A DNA stretch of 8,025 bases from Chryseobacterium gleum (GCA_943326315.2 CALPSU020000112.1:1-8025); one strand, 5' to 3'; numbered from the stretch's first letter, positions 1-6,732 are shown. The notes: generated by a model from the sequence alone, not told the origin. Program-made: numbers and translations.

Positions 1-1167
1 AAAGAGGGGCGTAAATTAAACTTTTTTAAACCGAAAATTAATTTAAAATCAATATTATTGAATTATGCTGCCTTTCCTTACTCAAAATATAGTAAGAGAA
101 TTGACATGCATGGTTTACCATCAGAATTAATTTTACCCTATTCTAAGAATAATTTAACTTTTGAAATAGATGGAATTTCATTTACTAATCACTCTGATTT
201 AAACTATCAATTTTGGTTAGAAGGGTTAGATGAAGATTGGTCTCCACCTAGTAAAAATACAATAATTTCTTTTACAGGATTGAGCCCTGATAAATATATT
301 TTACATATAAAAACGATTGATGGAAATGGAATGTCTTCAAATGATTTAGTAATACCATTTGTTATTAAACCAGCATTTTTTATGACATGGTGGTTTTTTA
401 TGTGTGTAGGTTCAGTTATAATTCTATTAATCTATCAATTTTTTAGATTTAAAATTAAACGTGAATTAGAAAAAAGCAATAATGAAATGATTGAATATAA
501 ATCTAAATTAATGTCTTTAGAACAAAAATCGTTAAACGCTAGTATGAATAGACATTTTATTTTTAATTCTCTAAATTCCATTCAATATTTTATTAATTCT
601 CAAGATAGATTATCAGCAAATCGATATCTTACGAATTTTGCCAAGTTAATTAGAAAAAATTTAGATTCCACTAATGAAGAAGGGAATATGATTTCATTAA
701 CTCAAGAGCTAGAGGGTTTAGAGTTATATTTATCTCTCGAAGCTATGCGATTTACAGGAAGGTTTACATATGAAATTAAGCATGGAAGTATAAATACAGA
801 TTCTGTTATTATACCTGCTATGCTTTTACAACCGTTTATTGAAAATTGCATTATTCATGGAATTTTACCGAACGAAAATAAATTAGGATTAATTTCAATT
901 ATTATTCAAGAAAAACATAATATTTTAACTATTCAGATTGATGATAACGGAATAGGAATTAAGAATAGTATCCTTAATAAAAAAGGTAAACCTGGAGATC
1001 ATCGTTCTCAAGGTATGGAAATTACAGCAAAAAGAATCGATTTAATCAAAAAAATATCTAATAAAGGTTTTGAGATTATAGGTCCTTTTCAAATAAATGA
1101 TAATAATAATGACTCTAGCGGAACAAGAGTATTACTAAAAATACCGTTTGAAAATTTGGATGATTAG
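1..1167 (+). CDS. Sensor histidine kinase, Y_Y_Y / LytS type, C-terminal part (5' partial)
   Basis: The frame is open from the first base, so 388 residues are visible and the start lies outside the window; the TTG at 58 is not a credible start. Domains in order: a Y_Y_Y-type beta-sandwich (about residues 45-120, with YQFWLEGLDEDWS and the closing YILHIKTIDGNG), one membrane helix (about 124-148), a basic and charged linker likely to be coiled coil (about 150-180), a His_kinase domain (PF06580 type) with MNRHFIFNSLNSIQ and predicted phospho-accepting His185, and a GHKL ATPase domain with FIENCIIHG (N box) and DDNGIGI (residues 314-320). In this family the periplasmic part, usually a beta-propeller before Y_Y_Y, senses a signal and the cytoplasmic part phosphorylates a LytTR response regulator. 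No such regulator follows; it may lie upstream or elsewhere. The usual Pro before the His is Arg here. The family assignment is firm; the ligand is unknown. Confidence 0.93.
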   Translation, partial: KEGRKLNFFKPKINLKSILLNYAAFPYSKYSKRIDMHGLPSELILPYSKNNLTFEIDGISFTNHSDLNYQFWLEGLDEDWSPPSKNTIISFTGLSPDKYILHIKTIDGNGMSSNDLVIPFVIKPAFFMTWWFFMCVGSVIILLIYQFFRFKIKRELEKSNNEMIEYKSKLMSLEQKSLNASMNRHFIFNSLNSIQYFINSQDRLSANRYLTNFAKLIRKNLDSTNEEGNMISLTQELEGLELYLSLEAMRFTGRFTYEIKHGSINTDSVIIPAMLLQPFIENCIIHGILPNENKLGLISIIIQEKHNILTIQIDDNGIGIKNSILNKKGKPGDHRSQGMEITAKRIDLIKKISNKGFEIIGPFQINDNNNDSSGTRVLLKIPFENLDD

Positions 1168-1186
1168 GGAATATTTATTATATTTG
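1156..1186 (+). promoter_or_regulatory. Bacteroidota-type promoter for the small lipoprotein gene
   Basis: TTG at 1156-1158 and TATATTTG at 1179-1186 are separated by 20 bases. This matches the TTG / TAnnTTTG pattern known from Bacteroides and Flavobacterium at its usual spacing. It overlaps the last codons and stop of the kinase gene. The predicted transcript start is near 1192-1194, about 15 bases before the ATG at 1208. This supports 1208 over the upstream in-frame ATG at 1148, which lies upstream of the whole promoter. Inferred from sequence only. Confidence 0.6.
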
Positions 1187-1207
1187 TTTATTATACGTGA
1201 TTTAATT

Positions 1208-1453
1208 ATGTTAAGGATTTATCAAATAGTTTTTTTTTCTATTGTTTTAGGATTTATTTCTTGTTCTAAGGATAATATTTCTTTAACAAGTGAAGATGTT
1301 GTGCCAGTTTGGGTTGATAGTGATGGTGTTAACATAATTGACCCTAATAATAGAGATGATTTTAATGTAGTTGATGAATCTGTTCTTGGAGGAGGTGCTA
1401 TTATTGATCCTAATAATAGAGATTTTGGAATGATTCAAAACGGTAAAAGATAA
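1208..1453 (+). CDS. Small putative lipoprotein with duplicated IIDPNNRD motif
   Basis: The product is 81 residues and belongs to no family I recognise. The start at 1208 gives a classic lipoprotein signal: one Arg at position 3, a hydrophobic core (residues 4-17) and a lipobox FISC with Cys19. Cleavage there would leave a lipidated mature protein of 63 residues. The next residues are SKDN, and no charged export signal is obvious. The mature part is acidic and hydrophilic, with VPVWVDSDGVN followed by two copies of IIDPNNRD 22 residues apart (residues 43-50 and 65-72) and a GGG turn between them. The frame continues upstream to an ATG at 1148 inside the kinase gene. That start would put 20 extra residues before the signal and precedes the promoter, so I reject it. 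A good promoter before it and a strong terminator after it make this an independent one-gene unit. The envelope location is inferred; the function is unknown. Confidence 0.72.
   Translation: MLRIYQIVFFSIVLGFISCSKDNISLTSEDVVPVWVDSDGVNIIDPNNRDDFNVVDESVLGGGAIIDPNNRDFGMIQNGKR
1334..1423 (+). repeat. Direct repeat of 24 bases inside the lipoprotein gene
   Basis: Two 24-base units, 1334-1357 and 1400-1423, start 66 bases apart (22 codons) and match at 22 of 24 positions. Both encode IIDPNNRD. The two differences are third-codon changes (ATA/ATT and GAC/GAT) that leave the protein unchanged. This suggests a tandem duplication kept under protein-level selection, or a recent one. Confidence 0.85.
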
Positions 1454-1473
1454 TTCATAATTATTATATATAT

Positions 1474-1502
1474 AATCCTGCATTTTTTGCAGGATTTTTT
1501 TT
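1474..1502 (+). terminator. Strong rho-independent terminator after the lipoprotein gene
   Basis: A perfect 9-bp stem (AATCCTGCA at 1474-1482 with TGCAGGATT at 1488-1496) closes a five-base T loop and runs into eight consecutive T residues (1495-1502). It lies 20 bases after the stop at 1453. There is no A-tract on the 5' side, so it should act mainly on + strand transcripts. It separates the kinase/lipoprotein region from the acyl-CoA genes. Confidence 0.92.
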
Positions 1503-1532
1503 GCTTATATAATTTTTTTTGCCTTAAAATAA

Positions 1533-1565
1533 TTGATTAAATTTCATTTCACATCCTTATATTAG
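1533..1565 (+). promoter_or_regulatory. Weak candidate promoter for the paaG-paaH unit
   Basis: TTG at 1533-1535 and TATATTAG at 1558-1565 are 22 bases apart. The -7 box has one mismatch to TAnnTTTG, and the spacing is at the long end. It is the best match between the terminator at 1502 and the ATG at 1582. A promoter is expected here because the terminator should block read-through, but this exact assignment is weak. Confidence 0.3.
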
Positions 1566-1581
1566 CAAAAATATTTGAATA

Positions 1582-2355
1582 ATGGACATATTAATTTCTA
1601 AGTTAAATGGAGTTTGTGAACTTAGGTTGAACAGACCTGAAGTTTTCAATTCCTTTAATCAATCAATGGCTTTCTCTTTACAAAAAGCGTTAGATGATTG
1701 CGCCGTAGATGACCAAGTAAGAGTTATTGTTATTACAGGAGAAGGTAAAGCATTTTGTGCTGGTCAAGATCTATCTGAAGCGACTGATCCAAACGGTCCA
1801 GAATTGAGGGTAATTGTTAGGGATCATTATAATCCTATTATAGAAAGGATTAGAAATATTGAAAAACCTATAATTGCTGCTGTTAATGGTGTAGCGGCAG
1901 GTGCCGGTGCTAATATTGCGCTTGCTTGTGATATCACAATTGCAAAAAAAAGCGCAAGTTTTATTCAGGCATTTTCTAAAATAGGTTTAATACCAGACTC
2001 AGGAGGAACTTTTTTTCTTCCAAGAATTATCGGTTCCCAAAAAGCTTTAGCTTTAATGTTTACTGGAGATAAGGTTTCTGCAGTTGATGCTGAATCTATG
2101 AATTTAATTTATAAAGTATTGGACGATGATGTTTTTGAATCTGAGCTACTAAAATTCACTGAAAATATTGCTAAAATGCCTACAAAAGCATTAGGATTGA
2201 CTAAGAAAGCTGTAAATCAAAGTTTTTCAAATAATTTATCAGAACAATTATTAGTAGAGGAAGATTTACAAACTGAGGCGGGTTTAACATCCGATTTTAA
2301 TGAAGGTGTAAATGCCTTTTTAGAAAAAAGAATGCCTATATTTTTGGGTAAATAA
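1582..2355 (+). CDS. paaG: PaaG-type enoyl-CoA hydratase/isomerase family protein (crotonase fold)
   Basis: The product is 257 residues, close to PaaG of other bacteria (about 260). It has the crotonase fold: CAGQDLSE (59-66) and VAAGAGANIALACD (104-117) form the oxyanion-hole and CoA-binding parts, followed by SKIGLIPDSGGT (132-143) and the C-terminal motif with EGVNAFLEKRMP (241-252). In true crotonases two Glu residues catalyse hydration. Here the first is replaced by Asn111, while Asp139 in IPDSGG occupies the catalytic acid position of PaaG, the ring 1,2-epoxyphenylacetyl-CoA isomerase. That favours isomerase over hydratase chemistry. It acts in the cytoplasm on CoA thioesters. It sits 22 bases before a 3-hydroxyacyl-CoA dehydrogenase gene, a natural partner in phenylacetate breakdown or beta-oxidation. 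No paaABCDE, paaK or paaZ is in the window, so the pathway is unproven. The start is the first ATG and has no Shine-Dalgarno. Confidence 0.85.
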   Translation: MDILISKLNGVCELRLNRPEVFNSFNQSMAFSLQKALDDCAVDDQVRVIVITGEGKAFCAGQDLSEATDPNGPELRVIVRDHYNPIIERIRNIEKPIIAAVNGVAAGAGANIALACDITIAKKSASFIQAFSKIGLIPDSGGTFFLPRIIGSQKALALMFTGDKVSAVDAESMNLIYKVLDDDVFESELLKFTENIAKMPTKALGLTKKAVNQSFSNNLSEQLLVEEDLQTEAGLTSDFNEGVNAFLEKRMPIFLGK

Positions 2356-2377
2356 TTTTTATTATATATAATGTATT

Positions 2378-3541
2378 ATGAATATTGCTAAAATAGGAGT
2401 TTTAGGTGCTGGTACAATGGGTGCTGGAATAGCTCAAGTTGCTGCTCAGGCAGGTCATAGAGTTGTTTTAGTAGACGTTAATGAAGCTGCTCTTGAAAAG
2501 GCGAAAATTAATTTTCAATCTATTTTTACAAGATTGATTGAAAAAGGAAAATTATCACCTGAACAAATGATTGAAATAATTAATAAAATTAGTTATAGTT
2601 CAAATTTTGATTCTTTATCAAATTGCGGATTTGTAATTGAGGCAATTGTTGAGAAGATAGAAGTTAAGCATTCAGTTCTTGCTCAGCTCGAAAAGATTGT
2701 ATCAGAAGAATGTATATTAGCTAGTAATACTTCTTCACTTTCAATAGCATCAATAGGATCGGTTTTAGAATTTCCTAATAGAGTTATCGGAATTCATTTT
2801 TTTAACCCTGCACCATTAATGCCTTTAGTTGAGATTATTCCAGCTGTTCAAACATCAGAAAAAACTTTAGCGTATTCAAAATCATTGATTGATAGTTGGG
2901 GAAAGACATCAGTCACTGTCAAAGACACTCCAGGTTTTATTGTAAATAGAGTTGCTAGACCTTTTTATGGAGAAGCATTAAGGATTTATGAGGAAGGTAT
3001 TGCGGATTTCGCAACAATTGATTGGGCAATGACTTCTATTGGAGGTTTTAAAATGGGACCATTCACTTTGATGGATTATATAGGTAATGATATTAATTAT
3101 GCGGTAACAGAATCTATATTTCATTCTTTTTATTATGACCCAAGGTTTAAACCATCTTTTACTCAGAAAAGACATTCTGAAGCTGGATTTTTCGGAAAAA
3201 AGTCCGGTAGAGGATATTATGATTATTCTGAAGGATTAGAATTGCCTAAACCAATTAAAGATGAGATTGTAGGGAGGCAAATTTTTGATAGAATAATTTC
3301 CATGCTAATCAACGAAGCTTTTGACGCATTGTTCTATAATGTAGCTTCAATTGAAGATATTGACTTAGCAATGACAAATGGTGTGAATTATCCTAAGGGA
3401 TTATTTCAATGGGCTGAAGAGATAGGTTTAGAAAATGTTCTACAAATAATTAATGACTTATTTATAGAATATGGAGAAGATCGATATCGACCTTGTCCTT
3501 TATTAAAACGTAAAGTTAAAGAATTAGTTAATTCCAAGTAA
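2378..3541 (+). CDS. paaH: 3-hydroxyacyl-CoA dehydrogenase, PaaH/Hbd type
   Basis: The product is 387 residues. It oxidises a 3-hydroxyacyl-CoA to the 3-oxoacyl-CoA with NAD. The N-terminal Rossmann domain shows GAGTMG (10-15) and the acidic Asp33 at the end of the second strand, which favours NAD over NADP. Active-site residues are visible: Ser119 in NTSSLS, His140 in GIHFFNPAP, Glu152 in LVEII and Asn190 in FIVNR. The C-terminal part holds two copies of the helical 3HCDH domain (about 186-284 and 298-380); for example, EALRIYEEG...IDWAM is echoed by EAFDALFYN...IDLAM. It is therefore longer than single-domain Hbd (about 280) and shorter than proteobacterial PaaH (about 475). It follows the PaaG-like gene by 22 bases and is surely cotranscribed with it. 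The enzyme class is firm. Whether the substrate is 3-hydroxyadipyl-CoA (PaaH) or a fatty-acid or hydroxybutyryl intermediate is not decided by the sequence. Confidence 0.88.
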   Translation: MNIAKIGVLGAGTMGAGIAQVAAQAGHRVVLVDVNEAALEKAKINFQSIFTRLIEKGKLSPEQMIEIINKISYSSNFDSLSNCGFVIEAIVEKIEVKHSVLAQLEKIVSEECILASNTSSLSIASIGSVLEFPNRVIGIHFFNPAPLMPLVEIIPAVQTSEKTLAYSKSLIDSWGKTSVTVKDTPGFIVNRVARPFYGEALRIYEEGIADFATIDWAMTSIGGFKMGPFTLMDYIGNDINYAVTESIFHSFYYDPRFKPSFTQKRHSEAGFFGKKSGRGYYDYSEGLELPKPIKDEIVGRQIFDRIISMLINEAFDALFYNVASIEDIDLAMTNGVNYPKGLFQWAEEIGLENVLQIINDLFIEYGEDRYRPCPLLKRKVKELVNSK

Positions 3542-3621
3542 TCAAATTTTTAATAATCAAATATTTTTTGTATATTGAGATAAGTTTTAGTTTTAATTAA
3601 ATCTCTAAAAAATAAGATACG

Positions 3622-3635
3622 CACAATTAATTGTG
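3622..3635. other. 14-bp perfect palindrome upstream of the str/S10 promoter
   Basis: CACAATTAATTGTG is its own reverse complement. A flanking G/T could add a G-U pair in RNA. It lies 50 bases upstream of the -7 box of the ribosomal operon and 80 bases after the paaH stop. It could be an operator for a dimeric regulator, or a weak hairpin (5-bp stem, TTAA loop). No T-run follows directly, so it is not a convincing + strand terminator. Its function is unknown, and chance in AT-rich DNA is possible. Confidence 0.35.
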
Positions 3636-3663
3636 TAAAAACTTGATTTTTTTAATGATAGAG

Positions 3664-3693
3664 TAGGATTATAAAATAAAACTAGTATCTTTG
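3664..3693 (+). promoter_or_regulatory. Promoter of the str/S10 ribosomal operon
   Basis: TATCTTTG at 3686-3693 is a perfect TAnnTTTG -7 box, and it continues as TATCTTTGCA, a form common before highly expressed Flavobacteriia genes. The -33 TTG is not at the expected place: the best is TAG at 3664-3666, 19 bases upstream with two of three matches. An A-rich stretch (3672-3682) lies between. Transcription is predicted to start near 3698-3700, giving a leader of about 50 bases to the rpsL ATG at 3751. Confidence 0.75.
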
Positions 3694-3697
3694 CAGT

Positions 3698-3715
3698 CCC
3701 AAAAAGTGTTTTGGG
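3698..3715 (+). promoter_or_regulatory. 5'-terminal leader hairpin of the ribosomal operon mRNA
   Basis: CCCAAAA (3698-3704) pairs perfectly with TTTTGGG (3709-3715) around the four-base loop AGTG. The position coincides with the predicted transcript start, so the mRNA would begin with a 7-bp stem. Such a cap-like stem could protect the message from 5'-end-dependent decay, or affect early elongation. It is not followed by a clear T-run (GTGTTTTATTT comes next), so a terminator is less likely. Confidence 0.5.
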
Positions 3716-3750
3716 GTGTTTTATTTATTCACAAAAGTTAATAGGTTTAT

Positions 3751-4128
3751 ATGCCAACTATTCAACAATTAGTACGCAAAGGCAGAACAGCAGTGGTTAA
3801 AAAGAGCAAGTCAGCAGCACTTGATTCTTGTCCGCAGCGTAAAGGAGTATGTGTAAGAGTTTACACCACTACACCTAAAAAACCGAATTCAGCAATGCGT
3901 AAGGTTGCCAGAGTTCGTCTTACCAATGGTAAGGAAGTGAACGCTTACATCGGAGGTGAGGGTCATAATTTACAAGAGCATTCATTAGTGCTTGTTCGTG
4001 GAGGGAGAGTTAAAGATCTTCCTGGGGTAAGATACCACATCGTTCGAGGAGCTGAAGATACGGCAGGTGTTGAAGGAAGAACACAACGTCGCTCGAAGTA
4101 TGGAACTAAGAGACCTAAACAGAAATAA
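3751..4128 (+). CDS. rpsL: 30S ribosomal protein S12
   Basis: The product is 125 residues, one more than the E. coli protein, and is collinear with it. S12 sits at the decoding centre of the small subunit and helps check codon-anticodon pairing. Hallmarks are CPQRKGVCVRVYTTTPKKPNSA (from residue 27), GGEGHNLQEHS, RGGRVKDLPGVRYH and the C-terminal RSKYGTKRPK. Lys43 and Lys88, the residues changed in streptomycin-resistant mutants, are both wild type. Asp89, the site that RimO methylthiolates in E. coli, is present. It is the first gene of the joined str-S10 operon. The ATG at 3751 fits the conserved N-terminus MPTIQQLVRKGR. The upstream bases show no Shine-Dalgarno. Confidence 0.99.
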   Translation: MPTIQQLVRKGRTAVVKKSKSAALDSCPQRKGVCVRVYTTTPKKPNSAMRKVARVRLTNGKEVNAYIGGEGHNLQEHSLVLVRGGRVKDLPGVRYHIVRGAEDTAGVEGRTQRRSKYGTKRPKQK

Positions 4129-4146
4129 TTTTAAAGCTTTAATACG

Positions 4147-4617
4147 ATGAGAAGAAGAAAAGCCAAAAAGATTACCATCCTTCCAGATCCACGTTTTAAC
4201 GAGGTTCTAGTAACAAAGTTTGTAAATAACTTAATGTTCGACGGGAAGAAAACTTTAGCATTCAAGATTTTTTATGATGCGATCGATATTATCGAGACTA
4301 AATTAGAAGATACTGCGGGTTTAGATATATTTAAAAAAGGTTTAGAAAACGTAACTCCAAGCGTTGAGGTTAGAAGCCGTCGTGTTGGTGGTGCAACTTT
4401 CCAAATCCCAACTCCAGTTCGTGAGGACAGAAAACAGTCTTTAGCTATGAAATGGATGATTGGTTATTCTCGTAAGCGTAATGAAAAAACAATGGCTAAT
4501 AGATTAGCTGCTGAATTAATCGCTGCTTCGAAAGAAGAGGGCGCTGCTTACAAGAAAAAAGAAGATACTTTAAGAATGGCTGAGGCAAACAAAGCATTCT
4601 CTCACTTTAGATTCTAA
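4147..4617 (+). CDS. rpsG: 30S ribosomal protein S7
   Basis: The product is 156 residues, full length for the family. S7 binds the 3' major domain of 16S rRNA, starts assembly of the 30S head and lies at the tRNA exit site. Recognisable parts are ILPDPRFNEVLVTKFVN near the N-terminus, FDGKK (31-35), the beta-hairpin region VEVRSRRVGGATFQIP (73-88), and the C-terminal KKEDTLRMAEANKAFSHFRF. It starts 18 bases after rpsL and ends 6 bases before fusA. In E. coli this protein represses its own operon by binding between rpsL and rpsG. The gap here is much shorter, so that site is not obviously conserved. Confidence 0.99.
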   Translation: MRRRKAKKITILPDPRFNEVLVTKFVNNLMFDGKKTLAFKIFYDAIDIIETKLEDTAGLDIFKKGLENVTPSVEVRSRRVGGATFQIPTPVREDRKQSLAMKWMIGYSRKRNEKTMANRLAAELIAASKEEGAAYKKKEDTLRMAEANKAFSHFRF

Positions 4618-4623
4618 CTCAAG

Positions 4624-6732
4624 ATGGCAAAAAGAGATTTAACATTCACGCGTAACATCGGTATTATGGCCCATGTAGATGCAGGTAAAACTACAACTAC
4701 TGAGCGTATTTTGTATTATACAGGAATTTCTCACAAAATTGGTGAGGTTCATGATGGTGCAGCTACAATGGACTGGATGGAGCAAGAGCAAGAGCGTGGT
4801 ATTACTATTACATCTGCAGCTACAACTTGTTTTTGGAAATATAGAGATCAAGAGTATAGAATGAATATCATTGATACTCCTGGTCACGTTGATTTTACAG
4901 TTGAGGTTGAGCGTTCACTTCGTGTACTAGATGGTGCTGTTGCATTATTTTGTGCTTCTTCAGGAGTTGAGCCACAATCAGAAACAGTTTGGAGACAAGC
5001 TAATAAATATAAAGTTCCTCGTATTGGTTTCATTAATAAAATGGATCGTGCAGGTGCTGACTTCTTTAAAACAATTGATCAAATACGTGAGCGTTTAGGA
5101 GCTAATCCTGTTCCTCTTCAAATCCCAATCGGTGCGGAAGATGAATTCGTTGGAGTAGTTGATTTAATTAATATGAGAGGTATTTCTTGGAATGAAGCAG
5201 ATAAAGGTATGACTTGGACTGAGATTCCAATTCCTGCTGATTTGATGCCTACTGCTATTGAATACCGTGAGAAATTAGTTGAAGCAGTTGCTGAATCTGA
5301 TGAGGCTTTGATGGAGAAATTCTTCGAAGATCCAAATTCGATTACAGAAGCAGAAATGCATGCTGCAATTCGTAAGTCAACTATTGATATGACTATTCAA
5401 CCAATCATGTGTGGTTCTGCTTTTAAAAATAAAGGAGTTCAAACTATGTTGGATGCAGTTATGGCTTTTATGCCATCTCCAATGGATATTGAAGGTATCG
5501 AAGGAATTGATCCAAAAACGGATGAAACTATTGTTAGACAACCAAGTAATGATGAACCATTAGCAGCTTTAGCATTTAAGATTGCAACTGATCCATTCGT
5601 TGGTCGTTTGTGTTTCGTACGTGTTTATTCAGGATGCATTCCATCAGGATCTTACGTTTACAATCCTCGTACAGGAAACAAGGAAAGAATTTCTCGTTTA
5701 TTCCAAATGCACTCAAATAAGCAAAACCCTATCGATATGTTAGATGCGGGTGATATAGGTGCTGCAGTTGGGTTTAAAGATATCCGTACAGGAGATACTT
5801 TATGTGACGAGAAAAACCAAATTGTACTTGAATCAATGGATTTCCCAGAGCCAGTTATCGGTATAGCTATTGAGCCTAAAACTCAAGCTGATATGGATAG
5901 ATTGTCAATTGGTTTAAATAAATTATCTGAAGAAGATCCTACTTTCCGTGTTAATACTGATCCAGATTCTGGACAAACTATTATTCAAGGAATGGGTGAG
6001 CTTCACTTAGAGATTTTAGTTGATAGACTTCGTCGTGAGTTTAAAGTTGAAGTGAACGAAGGTGCACCTCAAGTTGCTTACAAAGAAAATATTACTGCTA
6101 CAGTTAGTCACAGAGAAGCATACAAAAAACAATCAGGTGGTCGTGGTAAATTTGCTGATATCTCAGTTAAAATATCTCCACAAGATAACCCAGAAAAAAC
6201 AGGACTTGAATTTATTAATTCAGTAAAAGGTGGTAATATTCCTAGAGAATTTATACCTTCAGTTGAAAAAGGTTTCAAAGAGTCTATGAAAAATGGAGTT
6301 TTAGCTGGTTTCCCAATGGATGCAATGAAAGTTGAGTTGTTAGATGGTTCTTACCATGCTGTCGATTCAGATGCATTATCTTTTGAGATATGTGCTAGAA
6401 TGTGTTACCGTACTGCATTGAAAAGTGCAAAACCTGTATTACTTGAGCCTATTATGAAATTGGAAGTATTAACTCCAGAAGTTAATATGGGTGATGTTGT
6501 AGGAGATTTGAACCGTCGTCGTGGTATGATGACAGGAACAGATGACCGTAATGGATCGAAAGTAGTAAAAGCTGATATCCCTCTTTCTGAAATGTTTGGT
6601 TATGTAACTCAGTTACGTACTATCTCTTCAGGACGTGCAAGTTCAACGATGGAATTCTCTCATTTTCAAGAGGCACCTCGTAATGTTGCAGATGCGGTTA
6701 TGGCAAAAGTAAATGGAAAAGTGACAGCTTAA
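4624..6732 (+). CDS. fusA: Translation elongation factor G
   Basis: The product is 702 residues, the normal length for EF-G. This GTPase moves tRNAs and mRNA through the ribosome after peptide transfer and, with RRF, helps recycle ribosomes. All G motifs are intact: AHVDAGKTT (16-24), RGITI (58-62), DTPGH (84-88, catalytic His88), NKMD (138-141) and SAFKN (265-269). Domain II follows at about 300-400, then domain III with GELHLE (458-463). Domain IV holds YKKQSGGRGKF (500-510) and YHAVDSD, where His578 probably matches the tip residue His583 of E. coli. The C-terminal domain V contains MFGYVTQLRTISSGRASSTMEF. A complete G domain and its place in the str operon make this the canonical translocase rather than a secondary EF-G2 paralogue. 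It is followed by rpsJ after 11 bases, with no tuf. Confidence 0.99.
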   Translation: MAKRDLTFTRNIGIMAHVDAGKTTTTERILYYTGISHKIGEVHDGAATMDWMEQEQERGITITSAATTCFWKYRDQEYRMNIIDTPGHVDFTVEVERSLRVLDGAVALFCASSGVEPQSETVWRQANKYKVPRIGFINKMDRAGADFFKTIDQIRERLGANPVPLQIPIGAEDEFVGVVDLINMRGISWNEADKGMTWTEIPIPADLMPTAIEYREKLVEAVAESDEALMEKFFEDPNSITEAEMHAAIRKSTIDMTIQPIMCGSAFKNKGVQTMLDAVMAFMPSPMDIEGIEGIDPKTDETIVRQPSNDEPLAALAFKIATDPFVGRLCFVRVYSGCIPSGSYVYNPRTGNKERISRLFQMHSNKQNPIDMLDAGDIGAAVGFKDIRTGDTLCDEKNQIVLESMDFPEPVIGIAIEPKTQADMDRLSIGLNKLSEEDPTFRVNTDPDSGQTIIQGMGELHLEILVDRLRREFKVEVNEGAPQVAYKENITATVSHREAYKKQSGGRGKFADISVKISPQDNPEKTGLEFINSVKGGNIPREFIPSVEKGFKESMKNGVLAGFPMDAMKVELLDGSYHAVDSDALSFEICARMCYRTALKSAKPVLLEPIMKLEVLTPEVNMGDVVGDLNRRRGMMTGTDDRNGSKVVKADIPLSEMFGYVTQLRTISSGRASSTMEFSHFQEAPRNVADAVMAKVNGKVTA

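Noticed and set aside
58..60. TTG as start codon of the histidine kinase
   Set aside because: The frame is open to base 1, and a Y_Y_Y kinase normally has a long sensor part before this point. The gene is simply cut by the window.
1148..1207. Longer start for the lipoprotein gene, overlapping the kinase stop
   Set aside because: It would put 20 residues before the signal peptide, and this start lies upstream of the whole promoter (1156-1186).
1346..1357. DPNNRD repeats as a calcium-binding (dockerin or EF-hand-like) loop
   Set aside because: The spacing of acidic residues does not match the DxDxDG loop, and no flanking helix pattern is evident.
1283..1483. 66-codon minus-strand open frame
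   Set aside because: It lies opposite the lipoprotein gene and runs into the terminator hairpin. It shows no family signature and is a shadow of AT-rich coding DNA.
1570..1577. AATATTTG as a -7 box for paaG
   Set aside because: It ends four bases before the ATG, so transcription would begin inside the gene, and the first T of the box is missing.
3577..3605. Possible terminator after paaH (GAGAT with ATCTC)
   Set aside because: The arms are only 5 bp around a 19-base loop, and they are followed by A residues rather than T residues. No convincing terminator is visible in this gap.
3643..3645. TTG as the -33 element of the ribosomal promoter
   Set aside because: It is 40 bases from the -7 box, about twice the working spacing.
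4132..4143. 12-bp palindrome TTAAAGCTTTAA between rpsL and rpsG
   Set aside because: It is tempting as an S7 feedback site, but the hairpin would have only four A-U pairs around a four-base loop, and such A/T symmetry is expected by chance here.
4639..4887. Minus-strand open frame of 82 codons (and a + frame at 4679-4864) inside fusA
   Set aside because: They overlap the fully conserved EF-G G domain and encode no recognisable motif, so they are out-of-frame shadows. The same holds for 2978-3175, 7046-7264, 7394-7588 and 7780-7971 on the minus strand.
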